From: UBA4124 sp052034745
GTDB lineage: Bacteria > Patescibacteriota > Minisyncoccia > Phycocordibacterales > UBA9973
DNA: 29,394 bases
Assembly: GCA_052034745.1 (NCBI GenBank)
Contig: JBPOIF010000031.1
Span: 1 to 29,394 of the forward strand
Direction: 5' to 3'
Shown: one piece after another, positions 19,558 through 27,250 of the stretch
Layout: each line of letters begins with the position of its first letter
Position numbering within the stretch: the stretch's first letter is position 1
Notes under the pieces: model-generated
Databases searched by the model: none
The model's input: the letters and a program-made list of their open reading frames with translations, nothing else
What the model was told of the DNA's origin: nothing
Translations under genes and position numbers: made by a program

Positions 19558-21525
19558 TTACTCAAGAATCTTCTTTAGATCATCCGGTAATACCTCCGAT
19601 GGTCCGGTAGGTACTTGAGAAGTCTCAGGTACAGTAGGTGGGATGACCGTCTCTGCAGGACGTGGTGCTGGTCGAGGATTTGGCGCAGGTGGTTCTGTTT
19701 TTTTTATTGCGACATCACCAACACCTGCCTTTTGGAGTACTGACCGGAGAAGATCTTTGCTTTCCTGAGTCGCACCTCGCTCCGCAAGCTTTGCAGGAGG
19801 AATAACTTCTCGAAGTGGCTTTTCTCCGTCAAAAGGTGCCCTGTCAAATGTGGCTCTTGGTGCCTGAGGCACCGGAGTGGTCTCTGATGCGCGTTCGGTT
19901 GGTTTGTCGAAAGTATCAATCGCAAGGAGCGCCTTTAAACCGACAGATGTCTGAGCGTCTTGTTTTGTTTCTGTATTAGCCTCAACAACTTCAAGTGGAG
20001 CGGCTTTTTGAAATGCTTTTTGAAATGGCTTTTGCGCAGGGAGATCCTGTGGTCGTTGCACGGGAGCTTCGCGACGAGGTGCTTGTGCGGGGCGATCTTG
20101 TGGGACACTTGGACTATACTGGCGAGGAGGAAATGGCTTTTTAAATGACTCACGAAAATCTCCCTGTGGAGCCTTCCCATCAGCAAAACGTATCTTTTTT
20201 TGTGGGGGCTCGTCTTTAACATCGGCACCGAGCGCGTACCATTCACGAGTTGCAAGCTCAACCTGATCTTTTGGATGGGCAAAATTTGCACGAGAATACT
20301 CAATCGCATCATTGCGAAACGTAATGGCAGGTCGAGGCATCGGAGGGAGCGTCTTTGCAGAAAATGGTGGCGATCCGATATCGTTGATCATAAGTGACAG
20401 GTACACCTGCGCCATCCCGAGGTTGATAAGATCGTTCTCAGTAAATTGTGGTGCAAATACTTTTTCGAGCAGTTCTGCATCGAGCGGTCCAACACGAAAT
20501 GAAATCGTTGTTCCGACGTTGCCAAAGACCGCGTCGCGCACTTTTTCTTCCATCTGTGCGACGTATTGGTGAGCGATAATGAGCGCGAGTTTATACTTTC
20601 GAGCCTCTGCGAGAATATCAGCGAATGTTTCGTTTGCGAATGATTGAAATTCGTCAACGTAGAAATAAAAGTTCGGGAGTGCCCCAAGACGAGTCGGCGT
20701 CACCTCTGCACGACTCATCGCCGAGAGATAAATCTTGGTGATAATCATACTTCCCAAGAGACTCGTGTTTTGTTCACCGATGCGTCCCTTTGAAAGGTTG
20801 ATGAGCAAGATCTTTTGTTCATCCATAATCTTGCGAATATCAAAGCTCGACTTTGTCTGTCCGATGATATTGCGCACAAGTGGGTTTGCAGTGAATTGGC
20901 CGATCTTGTTTTGGATTGCAGCACCTGCTTCTTGCATATAGCGCTCACCGTACTTCGCAAACTCATCCGTCCAGAAGCTCTTGATCGAAGGGTCGGTCAC
21001 ATTTTCAACGACCTTGTTGCGGAAAGCCTTGTCTGAAAGCATGCGGTTAACCCCGAGCAGTGTCGCATCAGGATACTCAAGGAGCGCCAGAAGGATATTG
21101 TTGAGGATGTACTCCATACGAGCACTCCACGCGTCCACCCAAATCTTTTTGAATGAACTCATGAGCCCCGAAGCAACAAGGTGGCGTTTGTCGTGTCCCA
21201 CATCTTCAAGGACATTGAACGAAATAGGATGCTCCGTATCAAACGGCGCAAAATAGACGACATCTTTGATGCGATCCATCGGGATATAATCGAGCATCTT
21301 TTCAGCAAATGATCCGTGCGGATCAAGCACCGCAACTCCTTCACCACGTGCGATATCTTGGATCGCCATGTTTTCAAGGAGTGTCGATTTTCCCACGCCA
21401 GATTTACCGATCACATACATGTGACGCGTACGGTCGCGACTCTTTATCCCAAACTTTTTACGTTCGTTTCGATAGTCCGTCTCTGCAAAGTACGTGATAT
21501 GTTCCGGATCGTACGGAATAGTCAT
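19558..21525 (-). CDS. VirD4/TraG-like type IV coupling ATPase, 655 aa
   Basis: Residues about 1-420 form a P-loop ATPase: Walker A GKSGVGKST (40-48), VLDPHGSF shortly after, Walker B FYFYVDEF (286-293) and IIAHQYVAQM (about 316-325). These are the signatures of the TraG/TraD/VirD4 coupling proteins and related conjugative ATPases that move DNA or protein through envelope channels. There is no N-terminal membrane helix, which most VirD4 proteins have. The C-terminal 230 aa are Pro/Ala/Gln-rich and likely disordered. No relaxase, VirB4 or other T4SS gene is in the window. Proteins of this shape are common in CPR genomes (from memory) and may serve DNA uptake rather than conjugation. ATG 21525 lies 6 nt after TGATATACT. 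Confidence 0.85.
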   Translation of the reverse strand: MTIPYDPEHITYFAETDYRNERKKFGIKSRDRTRHMYVIGKSGVGKSTLLENMAIQDIARGEGVAVLDPHGSFAEKMLDYIPMDRIKDVVYFAPFDTEHPISFNVLEDVGHDKRHLVASGLMSSFKKIWVDAWSARMEYILNNILLALLEYPDATLLGVNRMLSDKAFRNKVVENVTDPSIKSFWTDEFAKYGERYMQEAGAAIQNKIGQFTANPLVRNIIGQTKSSFDIRKIMDEQKILLINLSKGRIGEQNTSLLGSMIITKIYLSAMSRAEVTPTRLGALPNFYFYVDEFQSFANETFADILAEARKYKLALIIAHQYVAQMEEKVRDAVFGNVGTTISFRVGPLDAELLEKVFAPQFTENDLINLGMAQVYLSLMINDIGSPPFSAKTLPPMPRPAITFRNDAIEYSRANFAHPKDQVELATREWYALGADVKDEPPQKKIRFADGKAPQGDFRESFKKPFPPRQYSPSVPQDRPAQAPRREAPVQRPQDLPAQKPFQKAFQKAAPLEVVEANTETKQDAQTSVGLKALLAIDTFDKPTERASETTPVPQAPRATFDRAPFDGEKPLREVIPPAKLAERGATQESKDLLRSVLQKAGVGDVAIKKTEPPAPNPRPAPRPAETVIPPTVPETSQVPTGPSEVLPDDLKKILE

Positions 21526-21531
21526 GCTGGT

Positions 21532-21540
21532 AGTATATCA
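21532..21540 (-). promoter_or_regulatory. promoter of the VirD4-like ATPase (extended -10)
   Basis: TGATATACT then exactly 6 nt to the ATG, as for NDH-2. Confidence 0.65.
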
Positions 21541-21542
21541 AA

Positions 21543-21878
21543 CTATTGTTCAAATTCGTTGCGCACACTTTGAACTCCACGACGAACCACGCGCGCAGTA
21601 CTACGACGTACAAAACGAATGATGGGATAGATAACCGCAAAGACAAGCACCGAAACAGACGCACCAATGATAAAGAGTACTTTGAACAGTCCGAGAGGTC
21701 CCCCAAGCACTGTGGTAAATCCAAGAACAAAAAAGAGTGCGAGTCCAACGAGAACAATGACCACGGGGATAAGAAGGAGTCCTTTCACGAGCCCTACCGC
21801 TTCATCCGCAACAAAGCCCCCCGTATCGGAACGGATCTCTCGCACGGTCTTTCTCATACGGAACATTTTGAAAATCAT
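21543..21878 (-). CDS. small two-helix membrane protein, 111 aa
   Basis: Not recognised. A basic N-terminus (MIFKMFRMRKTVREIR) is followed by two long hydrophobic segments (about 32-57 and 65-85) and a strongly basic tail (RFVRRSTARVVRRGVQSVR). It could be a membrane anchor or nucleic-acid-near partner of the VirD4-like ATPase that follows, but the ATPase has its own promoter. ATG 21878 lies 6 nt after TATACT; the longer reading to 21902 would begin upstream of that promoter. Confidence 0.7.
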   Translation of the reverse strand: MIFKMFRMRKTVREIRSDTGGFVADEAVGLVKGLLLIPVVIVLVGLALFFVLGFTTVLGGPLGLFKVLFIIGASVSVLVFAVIYPIIRFVRRSTARVVRRGVQSVRNEFEQ

Positions 21879-21884
21879 CTCTCT

Positions 21885-21890
21885 AGTATA
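21885..21890 (-). promoter_or_regulatory. -10 box of the 111-aa membrane protein gene
   Basis: TATACT immediately behind a terminator T-tract and 6 nt before the ATG. It decides the start at 21878. Confidence 0.5.
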
Positions 21891-21891
21891 C

Positions 21892-21918
21892 AAAAAAAAC
21901 ACCCCTCCTGGAGTGTTT
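21892..21918 (-). terminator. terminator of the 232-aa gene
   Basis: AAACACTCC pairs with GGGGTGTTT (one G-U) around AGGA, followed by a T-run, 8 nt after the stop. Confidence 0.88.
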
Positions 21919-21926
21919 AATAGATT

Positions 21927-22625
21927 TTACTGTCGAAAGACAGACTTTCCTTTTTTGCGTTGGCTTCGCTGAATGCGACTGATGCCGTAGGTTTTGCCCT
22001 GTTCCTTGGCGCGATCCCTTCTGTACTTCTTTTTCTTACGGACCTTTTTTGTCTGCAACAAAATATGTTCAGAAAGGCCATTATCGATACCCGCTCGCGG
22101 ACGATCTCTTTTCGAGTGACGAGTCTGCTCATTGGGGCAAGCTCTCCACCGCTCACCAAGTCGCTTCGGTTTTCCATTTTCCCATTCAAGTTCGGGCATT
22201 ACGATCCTGAGGAATCTTTGACACTTCACACACATCGGATTCGAATAGACCATTTCATACGCTTTTTGCGTATAGAACTCCATCGTATGAAAAAAGTTCT
22301 TCGTCCGAAGTATCTTTGGTGAAGAGTACACGATTTTGTTATTTTGAATAATAATAACCCACCCAACATCTTGCCCACGCTGCTTCCCGATACCAGGAAG
22401 AAACGTCGTCCAAACAAGGATAGTACAATCATTCATCCGAAGGATAAGTCCGAGCTCCCGCTGCCCATCAGTCTTTCTCTTTCTCAAATCTAAAGCGCTA
22501 TGAATTATTTCATCAAACTCAGTCTTTGAAATAAAAGAAAAACCAAAAACCTTACGAGCCCATGCGCAAAACTTATAGTATTGCCCGGCAGTAAATTCAA
22601 CCTTTCTTTTTGTCCTTGTCTTCAT
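21927..22625 (-). CDS. basic hypothetical protein with a Cys cluster, 232 aa
   Basis: Not recognised. The N-terminal 130 residues look like an alpha/beta domain (FTAGQYYKFCAWARKVFGF, LGLILRMNDCTILVWTTFLP, VGWVIIIQNNKIVYSSPKI). CVKC (132-135), C163 and H170 could bind one zinc ion. The last 65 residues are extremely Lys/Arg-rich, suggesting nucleic-acid contact. The upstream region carries the clearest Shine-Dalgarno in the window, unlike its neighbours, and the gene is more A/T-rich; together these may hint at transfer or a different expression mode. It has its own promoter and terminator. Confidence 0.7.
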   Translation of the reverse strand: MKTRTKRKVEFTAGQYYKFCAWARKVFGFSFISKTEFDEIIHSALDLRKRKTDGQRELGLILRMNDCTILVWTTFLPGIGKQRGQDVGWVIIIQNNKIVYSSPKILRTKNFFHTMEFYTQKAYEMVYSNPMCVKCQRFLRIVMPELEWENGKPKRLGERWRACPNEQTRHSKRDRPRAGIDNGLSEHILLQTKKVRKKKKYRRDRAKEQGKTYGISRIQRSQRKKGKSVFRQ

Positions 22626-22631
22626 TACAAT

Positions 22632-22638
22632 CTCCTTT
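22632..22638 (-). promoter_or_regulatory. strong ribosome-binding site of the 232-aa gene
   Basis: AAAGGAG, 6 nt before the ATG at 22625. Most genes here have no such site. Confidence 0.75.
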
Positions 22639-22669
22639 CTTTTTTTGTTTTCAATTTAATTTTGACATC

Positions 22670-22678
22670 ATTATACCA
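22670..22678 (-). promoter_or_regulatory. promoter of the 232-aa gene (extended -10)
   Basis: TGGTATAAT on the minus strand, giving a leader of about 38 nt that contains the ribosome-binding site. No good -35. Confidence 0.55.
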
Positions 22679-22686
22679 CACAAAAC

Positions 22687-22710
22687 AAAAAACACCAGTA
22701 ATCTGGTGTT
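22687..22710 (-). terminator. terminator of the DoxX-like gene
   Basis: AACACCAG pairs with CTGGTGTT around a 4-nt loop, followed by T-rich sequence, 25 nt after the stop. Confidence 0.85.
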
Positions 22711-22734
22711 TTTTGAAAAGAAACGTTTTTTGTC

Positions 22735-23109
22735 TTAGCCGATGATTGCAAGTACTGCACTAAAGGAAAGCAGTGCTCCGACAATCGCCATGTTTTTCAT
22801 AAAGCCGATCTGCTCCATGCCTCGTGCTTGTGGATCGGTCATTGTCCAGAACTTGTGCATCATAAAGGTAGTAGGGATGAGGAAAAGGACAAGAAGCCAC
22901 ATACCAAGCACAATGAAAAATCCAGAAATAATCGAAAGACCTCCGATTGCAAGCATCACCCCCGTGGTGATCACTGCAGCTTTTGGATACGGCACCCCTT
23001 TTGACTGTGCGTATCCTGTATAACCAGCAAGTTGTTTAAAATGCAAAAATGCATTGTACACAAAGTATCCTCCGAGAAGAACGCGACCGATAATAAAAAG
23101 TACCATCAT
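22735..23109 (-). CDS. DoxX-family membrane protein, 124 aa
   Basis: Four membrane helices. The N-terminal RVLLGGYFVYNAFLHF, the loop YAQSKGVPYPKAAVITTGVM and IGGLSIISGFF are typical of DoxX-family proteins. Members of the family have been tied to redox and thiol stress in other bacteria, but the biochemical role is unclear. Two adjacent ATGs (23109 and 23106) could start it. Unlike many neighbours it has a leader of about 38 nt from its promoter. Single-gene unit with a terminator. Confidence 0.85.
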   Translation of the reverse strand: MMVLFIIGRVLLGGYFVYNAFLHFKQLAGYTGYAQSKGVPYPKAAVITTGVMLAIGGLSIISGFFIVLGMWLLVLFLIPTTFMMHKFWTMTDPQARGMEQIGFMKNMAIVGALLSFSAVLAIIG

Positions 23110-23152
23110 AAATTAAATTTTGTTATTTCTTTCTTTACGCTACTATCCGCGC

Positions 23153-23161
23153 AGTATACCA
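23153..23161 (-). promoter_or_regulatory. promoter of the DoxX-like gene (extended -10)
   Basis: TGGTATACT on the minus strand in the 106-nt gap behind the 186-aa gene. Confidence 0.55.
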
Positions 23162-23215
23162 TCGATGGCGACCTCCTTATTACGAGACCGCACAAAGACC
23201 AAAACGGCAAGTTTC

Positions 23216-23776
23216 CTATTCGAGCTGGGGTGCAGGTTGCGCGATCTCCGCAAACATCATCCCTGAAGGAAGCGCAAACGTCGCCGTATCTGCTGCCCAA
23301 TCAACACAATCGTAGTCTCCTATCTGCTCAGCATTCCATGAATAACTCCCGGACATACCTGCATACTCTCCCCTGTCTGCTCCTGGTGCAGGGACCTTCA
23401 TCTTGAACCCACTGGCAAGCGGTGATGTCCAGACATACTGATATCCCTCTTTGATGAGAAACGAAGTCTTTATTTCTTTACCCGCCACCATGGTTGCAAA
23501 ATCTCCACGAACATTCCCCGCGTTCAAATATACAGTTCCTTGTGACTCTGCGTTTTCAAGATACTGTTTAACGGTACATTTGTATGCACCACTGTCTTGT
23601 TGCATAAATGCACTAAACGCCATCTTTTTCCCTGATGATGCCTCATCGTCTTTCAAAACAGTTTCTTCCTGTCCTGCAACAGCATCCTCTCGAGGAGCAG
23701 TGTCCTTTTTCATCATGTACACACCGAAACCAAGTACCCCTATCACGACAATCCACAAAATTATTTTTGAATTCAT
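23216..23776 (-). CDS. membrane-anchored extracytoplasmic protein, 186 aa
   Basis: Not recognised by name. An N-terminal membrane helix (about 5-20, MNSKIILWIVVIGVLGFG) without a clear cleavage site is followed by an acidic linker and a beta-rich outer domain (about 50-175) with two Cys (KCTVKQYLE and YDCVDWAAD) that could pair. Phrases such as TVYLNAGNVRGDF suggest a lipocalin- or LolA-like sheet, but this is only an impression. It sits 6 nt behind the glycoside hydrolase gene. A TACAAT box at 23785-23790 could give it an extra near-leaderless start. Confidence 0.7.
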   Translation of the reverse strand: MNSKIILWIVVIGVLGFGVYMMKKDTAPREDAVAGQEETVLKDDEASSGKKMAFSAFMQQDSGAYKCTVKQYLENAESQGTVYLNAGNVRGDFATMVAGKEIKTSFLIKEGYQYVWTSPLASGFKMKVPAPGADRGEYAGMSGSYSWNAEQIGDYDCVDWAADTATFALPSGMMFAEIAQPAPQLE

Positions 23777-23782
23777 ATGAAA

Positions 23783-25045
23783 CTATTGTACCGCATCATT
23801 TAAGCCTTCAACAGTAAGTGCTGCTTCGGTGTAGAGATTGCGCGGATCCCAGAGCATCCATGACGTGAGTCCGAGCGCTTCACTCTGATCGATCTGGTCT
23901 CGCACCATCGAGGCGGTATACGTTGCCCCAAGGTCAAAGTCTTGGAGCCACGGACGAATCTTGTTTCGATCGATCCCTGCGGCTTCAAGTTTTGCAATAC
24001 CGTGACCGAGCGAGATGCGGATCACTTCACCAGGAACCTCCGCAGGGCGAGCAATCCCATACGCGCCGGGTGCAAAGTGTGAAGGGTAGACCATTGGCGC
24101 AACGACATCGACATGTGGTGCGATACGCTCAAGTACCTGTCCGATACCGAGATCGTCAGAAGCACTCATCGCCAGCCCAAAAAGGTCAGCAGACAAAACA
24201 ACCCCTTCTCCTCGAAGCAACGGGTCGATATATGCAAAAAATGATTCCATTACCTGTGCTCGACTCTCCGCGGTACCTCGCGCAAGTGTTGCAAGTGGTC
24301 CATCAGAAGGATAGCGGACATAGTCGACATTGATCTCATCAAAACCTTGCGCATGAGCATCCCGAGCAATCGCAACGAGATAGTCCCACACGGCGACACT
24401 GTCAGGACGAAGCCATGTGATCCCTTTGTAGTCACGCCAGAGCGCCCCTGTTCGTGTATCGACAAACGCATCCTCACTATGTGCGAGTGCATAAAATGGA
24501 TCTTGAAAAACTGCAATCCGGCCAATCACATAGATGCCTTTTTGATGAAATGTCTCAATCACTGCAGGAAGGTGCTTGATCCGATTGGTTCCGACACCTG
24601 TTGCAAGCAACGTAGGATCTTTTGGCTGATAGGACAATCGTCCTGACGCGTCCTTGATATCAATAACCACTGCGTTTATTTCTGTGCGATCAGCGATCCC
24701 CAAGATGCGTTCACGCATCCGCTCGGTGCCTGCACTCCACCCTGTCATATATACCGCGCGAAGTGGCACTGGCATCGGCAGATGAAGTGGTTGCTCTTCA
24801 ACGAGAGGCTCGGGCTCAACAAATGGAGAGACGAGCTGGGTAAATCCATTTTCTAATGACTGCTCCTTTTCATCGACAGAGGTGACCCCTCCTCTATCAA
24901 CACGAGGCGCTGGCGAGAGAGCTTGTCTATGGTCGAGCACTCCTAGAGCAACAACAAAAACAACACCGACCACGAACACTCGAGAAAAAGAAAATCTCTT
25001 GTGTGTACGAGTCGGTGTTGTTTCAAATGGACCAAGCTCACTCAT
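23783..25045 (-). CDS. putative glycoside hydrolase (DUF4015), membrane-anchored, 420 aa
   Basis: After a basic N-terminus comes one membrane helix (about 22-40) and a polar linker. From about residue 90 the sequence follows the DUF4015 (TIM-barrel, GH-like) pattern: LRAVYMTGWSAG, NAVVIDIKDASGRLSY, KGIYVIGRIAVFQDP, FDEINVDYVRYPSDG, VLSADLFGL, VDVVAPMVYPSHF and a final TSWMLWDPRNLY. The acidic residues in VIDIKD and NVDYVRYP fit the usual active-site face. The substrate is unknown; surface or wall polysaccharide is the likely class. The start is ATG 25045; a TTG two codons earlier is possible. It lies 9 nt behind the SppA-like gene in one operon. Confidence 0.87.
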   Translation of the reverse strand: MSELGPFETTPTRTHKRFSFSRVFVVGVVFVVALGVLDHRQALSPAPRVDRGGVTSVDEKEQSLENGFTQLVSPFVEPEPLVEEQPLHLPMPVPLRAVYMTGWSAGTERMRERILGIADRTEINAVVIDIKDASGRLSYQPKDPTLLATGVGTNRIKHLPAVIETFHQKGIYVIGRIAVFQDPFYALAHSEDAFVDTRTGALWRDYKGITWLRPDSVAVWDYLVAIARDAHAQGFDEINVDYVRYPSDGPLATLARGTAESRAQVMESFFAYIDPLLRGEGVVLSADLFGLAMSASDDLGIGQVLERIAPHVDVVAPMVYPSHFAPGAYGIARPAEVPGEVIRISLGHGIAKLEAAGIDRNKIRPWLQDFDLGATYTASMVRDQIDQSEALGLTSWMLWDPRNLYTEAALTVEGLNDAVQ

Positions 25046-25054
25046 AGACAATAC

Positions 25055-25909
25055 CTACCAGCAGATTGCAACGTCTTCACCGATGCGACCTTTGAGATAC
25101 GTTTCTGCTTCATTCCAACTCCCAATCTCATCGACGAGTCCGAGAGACTTTGCCTGTTCACCGAGCACCGATGAACCATCAGCGATCGCTCGCACTGCCT
25201 CGACTGACAAATGACGATTTTGAGCGACATCTTCGATAAAGTACTTGTGGATAAGGGCGACATCTCGCAAGAGAAGCGATCGTTCTTCTTGGGTAATGGG
25301 TTTGTCAGGGCTCCCTGTATCTTTGAACTTCCCGCTCGTGAGTTCAACATACTGTCCTGGCTCATTGAGTGTACGAATGTAGGACATCGTCACACCGATA
25401 CTCCCCACATCAGAGTTGCGCGACGCAAACACTCGATCAGTTGCACTTGCGATCCAATACGCAGCGGAAACTCCCGTCTGTCTGATCACTGCTGCAGTCG
25501 GCTTTTTTGATTGTTTGAGTGCATTGGCGATTTCTTCTGCTGCAACCGGAAGTCCTCCAGGAGAATCAATGTCCAAAAGTATCGCTTTGATACTATCGTC
25601 ATGCGCTGCCTGCTCGATAGTCGCAACGATATCTTCGCTTGAGACCATATCTTCAAGTGGAGCACCTTCGCTCTCAGATGAAAGACTCTCCGGAGGAATA
25701 TAGGTCACAATCTCACCGTGGATATTGAGTCCGAGAACATTACACGCATACCCTTCATAAGGGTTCGACACCCCGCGCGATCCTGAAAGCTGGTCATAGA
25801 GTACAAAACCAATGACAGAAAGAAGTGCGCAAACAACCACTCCTCCAAAAAACATTTTTGGAGAAAGTGGTTGGCGCGAACCCCCTTCATGAGGTAAAAG
25901 AGAATCCAT
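25055..25909 (-). CDS. sppA: S49-family protease, SppA-type, 284 aa
   Basis: SppA enzymes are membrane-bound Ser/Lys proteases that degrade cleaved signal peptides. An N-terminal membrane helix (about 20-38) precedes the protease domain, with ILLDIDSPGG (about 110-119), the nucleophile in TGVSAAYWIAS (Ser148), the NSDVGSIGV segment and the base in SGKFKDTGSP (Lys194 or Lys196, probably the latter by analogy with Bacillus SppA). The single-domain length fits the short, octamer-forming SppA class. The ATG follows the TAA of a 21-aa gene with no gap (TAAATG), so it probably relies on coupling. SppA, the glycoside hydrolase and the 186-aa anchored protein form one operon. Confidence 0.9.
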   Translation of the reverse strand: MDSLLPHEGGSRQPLSPKMFFGGVVVCALLSVIGFVLYDQLSGSRGVSNPYEGYACNVLGLNIHGEIVTYIPPESLSSESEGAPLEDMVSSEDIVATIEQAAHDDSIKAILLDIDSPGGLPVAAEEIANALKQSKKPTAAVIRQTGVSAAYWIASATDRVFASRNSDVGSIGVTMSYIRTLNEPGQYVELTSGKFKDTGSPDKPITQEERSLLLRDVALIHKYFIEDVAQNRHLSVEAVRAIADGSSVLGEQAKSLGLVDEIGSWNEAETYLKGRIGEDVAICW

Positions 25910-25975
25910 TTATTTTGCCTTATCCTTCTTTGGTTTCTTTTTGTCTTTTTGTTGTCGATTGTTTCCTTTTGCCAT
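25910..25975 (-). CDS. very small basic protein, 21 aa
   Basis: It reads MAKGNNRQQKDKKKPKKDKA followed by Lys and stop. It is almost wholly Lys/Gln/Asn, with a TAA directly fused to the ATG of the sppA gene. Short proteins beginning MAKGN with Lys-rich tails recur in other bacteria (from memory, not checked). It could be a genuine microprotein or a translated leader that couples to sppA. No Shine-Dalgarno is seen; a TATACT (26007-26012) upstream may be its -10. Confidence 0.55.
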   Translation of the reverse strand: MAKGNNRQQKDKKKPKKDKAK

Positions 25976-26006
25976 ACGTTTATATTGTTTGACTGCTAAT
26001 ATCGAA

Positions 26007-26012
26007 AGTATA
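26007..26012 (-). promoter_or_regulatory. candidate -10 of the 21-aa/sppA operon
   Basis: TATACT, about 25 nt of leader before the ATG at 25975. The -35 region is poor. Confidence 0.35.
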
Positions 26013-26036
26013 CAAGTATTTTGTCGCAATCAAAAG

Positions 26037-26064
26037 AACAACACCTCCATAAGGAGGTGTTGTT
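26037..26064 (-). terminator. terminator of the DUF378 gene
   Basis: AACAACACCTCC pairs perfectly with GGAGGTGTTGTT (12 bp, 4-nt loop), with T-rich sequence after it on the minus strand. Confidence 0.88.
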
Positions 26065-26083
26065 TGTTTTCGAACAGCAGTGA

Positions 26084-26311
26084 TTACATTTGTGAAGGAG
26101 TACTTGCACCAGCATCACAGTGCTTGCAAGAACTTTTGTGAGAAAAGATCTCAGCAAGAGCTGCAAGACCAACAAGGATGTACACGATGCGAGAAATAGC
26201 CGCACCTTGTCCACCAAAGATTTGACCAACATCCCAGCCAAAGAGGCCTACAAGGAGCCAGTTGAGTCCACCAACAACAAGAAGAACGATTGCAATTTTA
26301 TGAAGTTTCAT
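26084..26311 (-). CDS. DUF378 membrane protein, 75 aa
   Basis: Two membrane helices with the DUF378 marks GGLNWLLVGLFGWD and a second helix IVYILVGLAALAEI. The tail SHKSSCKHCDAG has a CxxC that may bind metal or undergo redox change. The function of the family is unknown. Single-gene unit: extended -10 about 35 nt upstream, strong terminator downstream. Confidence 0.88.
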   Translation of the reverse strand: MKLHKIAIVLLVVGGLNWLLVGLFGWDVGQIFGGQGAAISRIVYILVGLAALAEIFSHKSSCKHCDAGASTPSQM

Positions 26312-26346
26312 GTCTTAAAAAATTATTATAAATAAAGAGCCCTTTT

Positions 26347-26355
26347 ATTATACCA
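26347..26355 (-). promoter_or_regulatory. promoter of the DUF378 gene (extended -10)
   Basis: TGGTATAAT on the minus strand. A second TATAAT lies just downstream, so the start is not certain. The gap 26312-26381 holds no terminator for the cupin operon. Confidence 0.5.
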
Positions 26356-26381
26356 CGCGAGTAAACAGTACGTGAAGAGAC

Positions 26382-26780
26382 TTATTCAGTGGTGAGGCCA
26401 TCGAACTCCTCTTCCTGCGCTTCAGCCTCTGCTTTTGTAGATCGAACAATGCCGTCTTTGTGATGGCTTGGAGCATAGAGCGTATAGAGCTTGAGAGAAT
26501 CAGTACCACTGTTTATGACATTGTGCGCCGTCCCTGCAGGAACGATTACAACATCCCCGTCAGCAACCTCATACGTTGTCTCTCCGACAATGACAGTCCC
26601 CGTCCCTGACTCGAAACGAAAGAACTGATCATTTTCACTATGGGTCTCAAGGCCGATCTCTTCTCCTGGAAGAAGCGACATGAGGACAAGTTGCATATGT
26701 ACTCCGGTATAGAGGACATGTCGAAAATCATTGTTTTCTTTTGTCTGCACTTCAATGGGTGCGTGAAATCCTTTTTTCAT
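26382..26780 (-). CDS. cupin-domain protein, 132 aa
   Basis: A single cupin barrel. Motif 1 region GEEIGLETHSENDQFFRFES keeps one His and the closing Glu; motif 2 VIVPAGTAHNVIN keeps its His. TVIVGETTYEVADGD lies between. It may bind one metal ion. Many such small cupins are sugar-binding or isomerase-like; the substrate is not evident. An acidic tail ends the protein. Last gene of the VKOR-TspO operon, 4 nt behind the DoxX-like gene. Confidence 0.88.
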   Translation of the reverse strand: MKKGFHAPIEVQTKENNDFRHVLYTGVHMQLVLMSLLPGEEIGLETHSENDQFFRFESGTGTVIVGETTYEVADGDVVIVPAGTAHNVINSGTDSLKLYTLYAPSHHKDGIVRSTKAEAEAQEEEFDGLTTE

Positions 26781-26784
26781 GGTG

Positions 26785-27234
26785 TTATTGGGTTATGGTA
26801 GTAAGTGGGGCTCGGTGCGTGATCGAATAGGCACGCGCTCCGAGAAAGAGAAATACGAGTGCGTAAATGATATGGTCATCGATGAGTGGATTGTTCTCAG
26901 GTGGGAGTACTGCGATATACATAAGGAGCACCATCGCGGTACCTGCGATACTTCCCCACAACACCCATCGATTGATGATAAGCGACACTCCGATAAACAA
27001 AAGTCCGATCATAAACAGCCAGTCAACAACAGCGAGGCCGGCTATCCCTTGGAACAGTGACGCAAATGGCCCCTTGGTTGCATGGGTGAGAAATCCGTAC
27101 GTTGGAGAACCTCCACTGATCCATGCATTTTCAGATGTGGTCGCAAATCCGAGCCCAAACGTCTTGTCGACGAACGCCCACAAAAAGATAAATCCGAGTG
27201 ATATACGAAGAAGGACAATGATTATTTTTTTCAT
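26785..27234 (-). CDS. DoxX-like membrane protein, 149 aa
   Basis: Four membrane helices. The N-terminal VLLRISLGFIFLWAFVDKTFGLG, the loop NAWISGGSPTYGFL and the later helix WLFMIGLLFIGVSLIINR match the DoxX/DoxD-like pattern of small quinone-linked membrane proteins. PPENNPLIDDH lies before the last helix. It is a second DoxX-type protein besides 22735-23109, with different loops. TATACT ends 8 nt before ATG 27234, so it may be expressed from its own near-leaderless promoter as well as from the operon. Confidence 0.8.
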   Translation of the reverse strand: MKKIIIVLLRISLGFIFLWAFVDKTFGLGFATTSENAWISGGSPTYGFLTHATKGPFASLFQGIAGLAVVDWLFMIGLLFIGVSLIINRWVLWGSIAGTAMVLLMYIAVLPPENNPLIDDHIIYALVFLFLGARAYSITHRAPLTTITQ

Positions 27235-27242
27235 ATACCCCT

Positions 27243-27248
27243 AGTATA
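27243..27248 (-). promoter_or_regulatory. internal -10 before the DoxX-like gene
   Basis: TATACT 8 nt before the ATG, in the 16-nt gap behind tspO. Confidence 0.4.
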
Positions 27249-27250
27249 TC

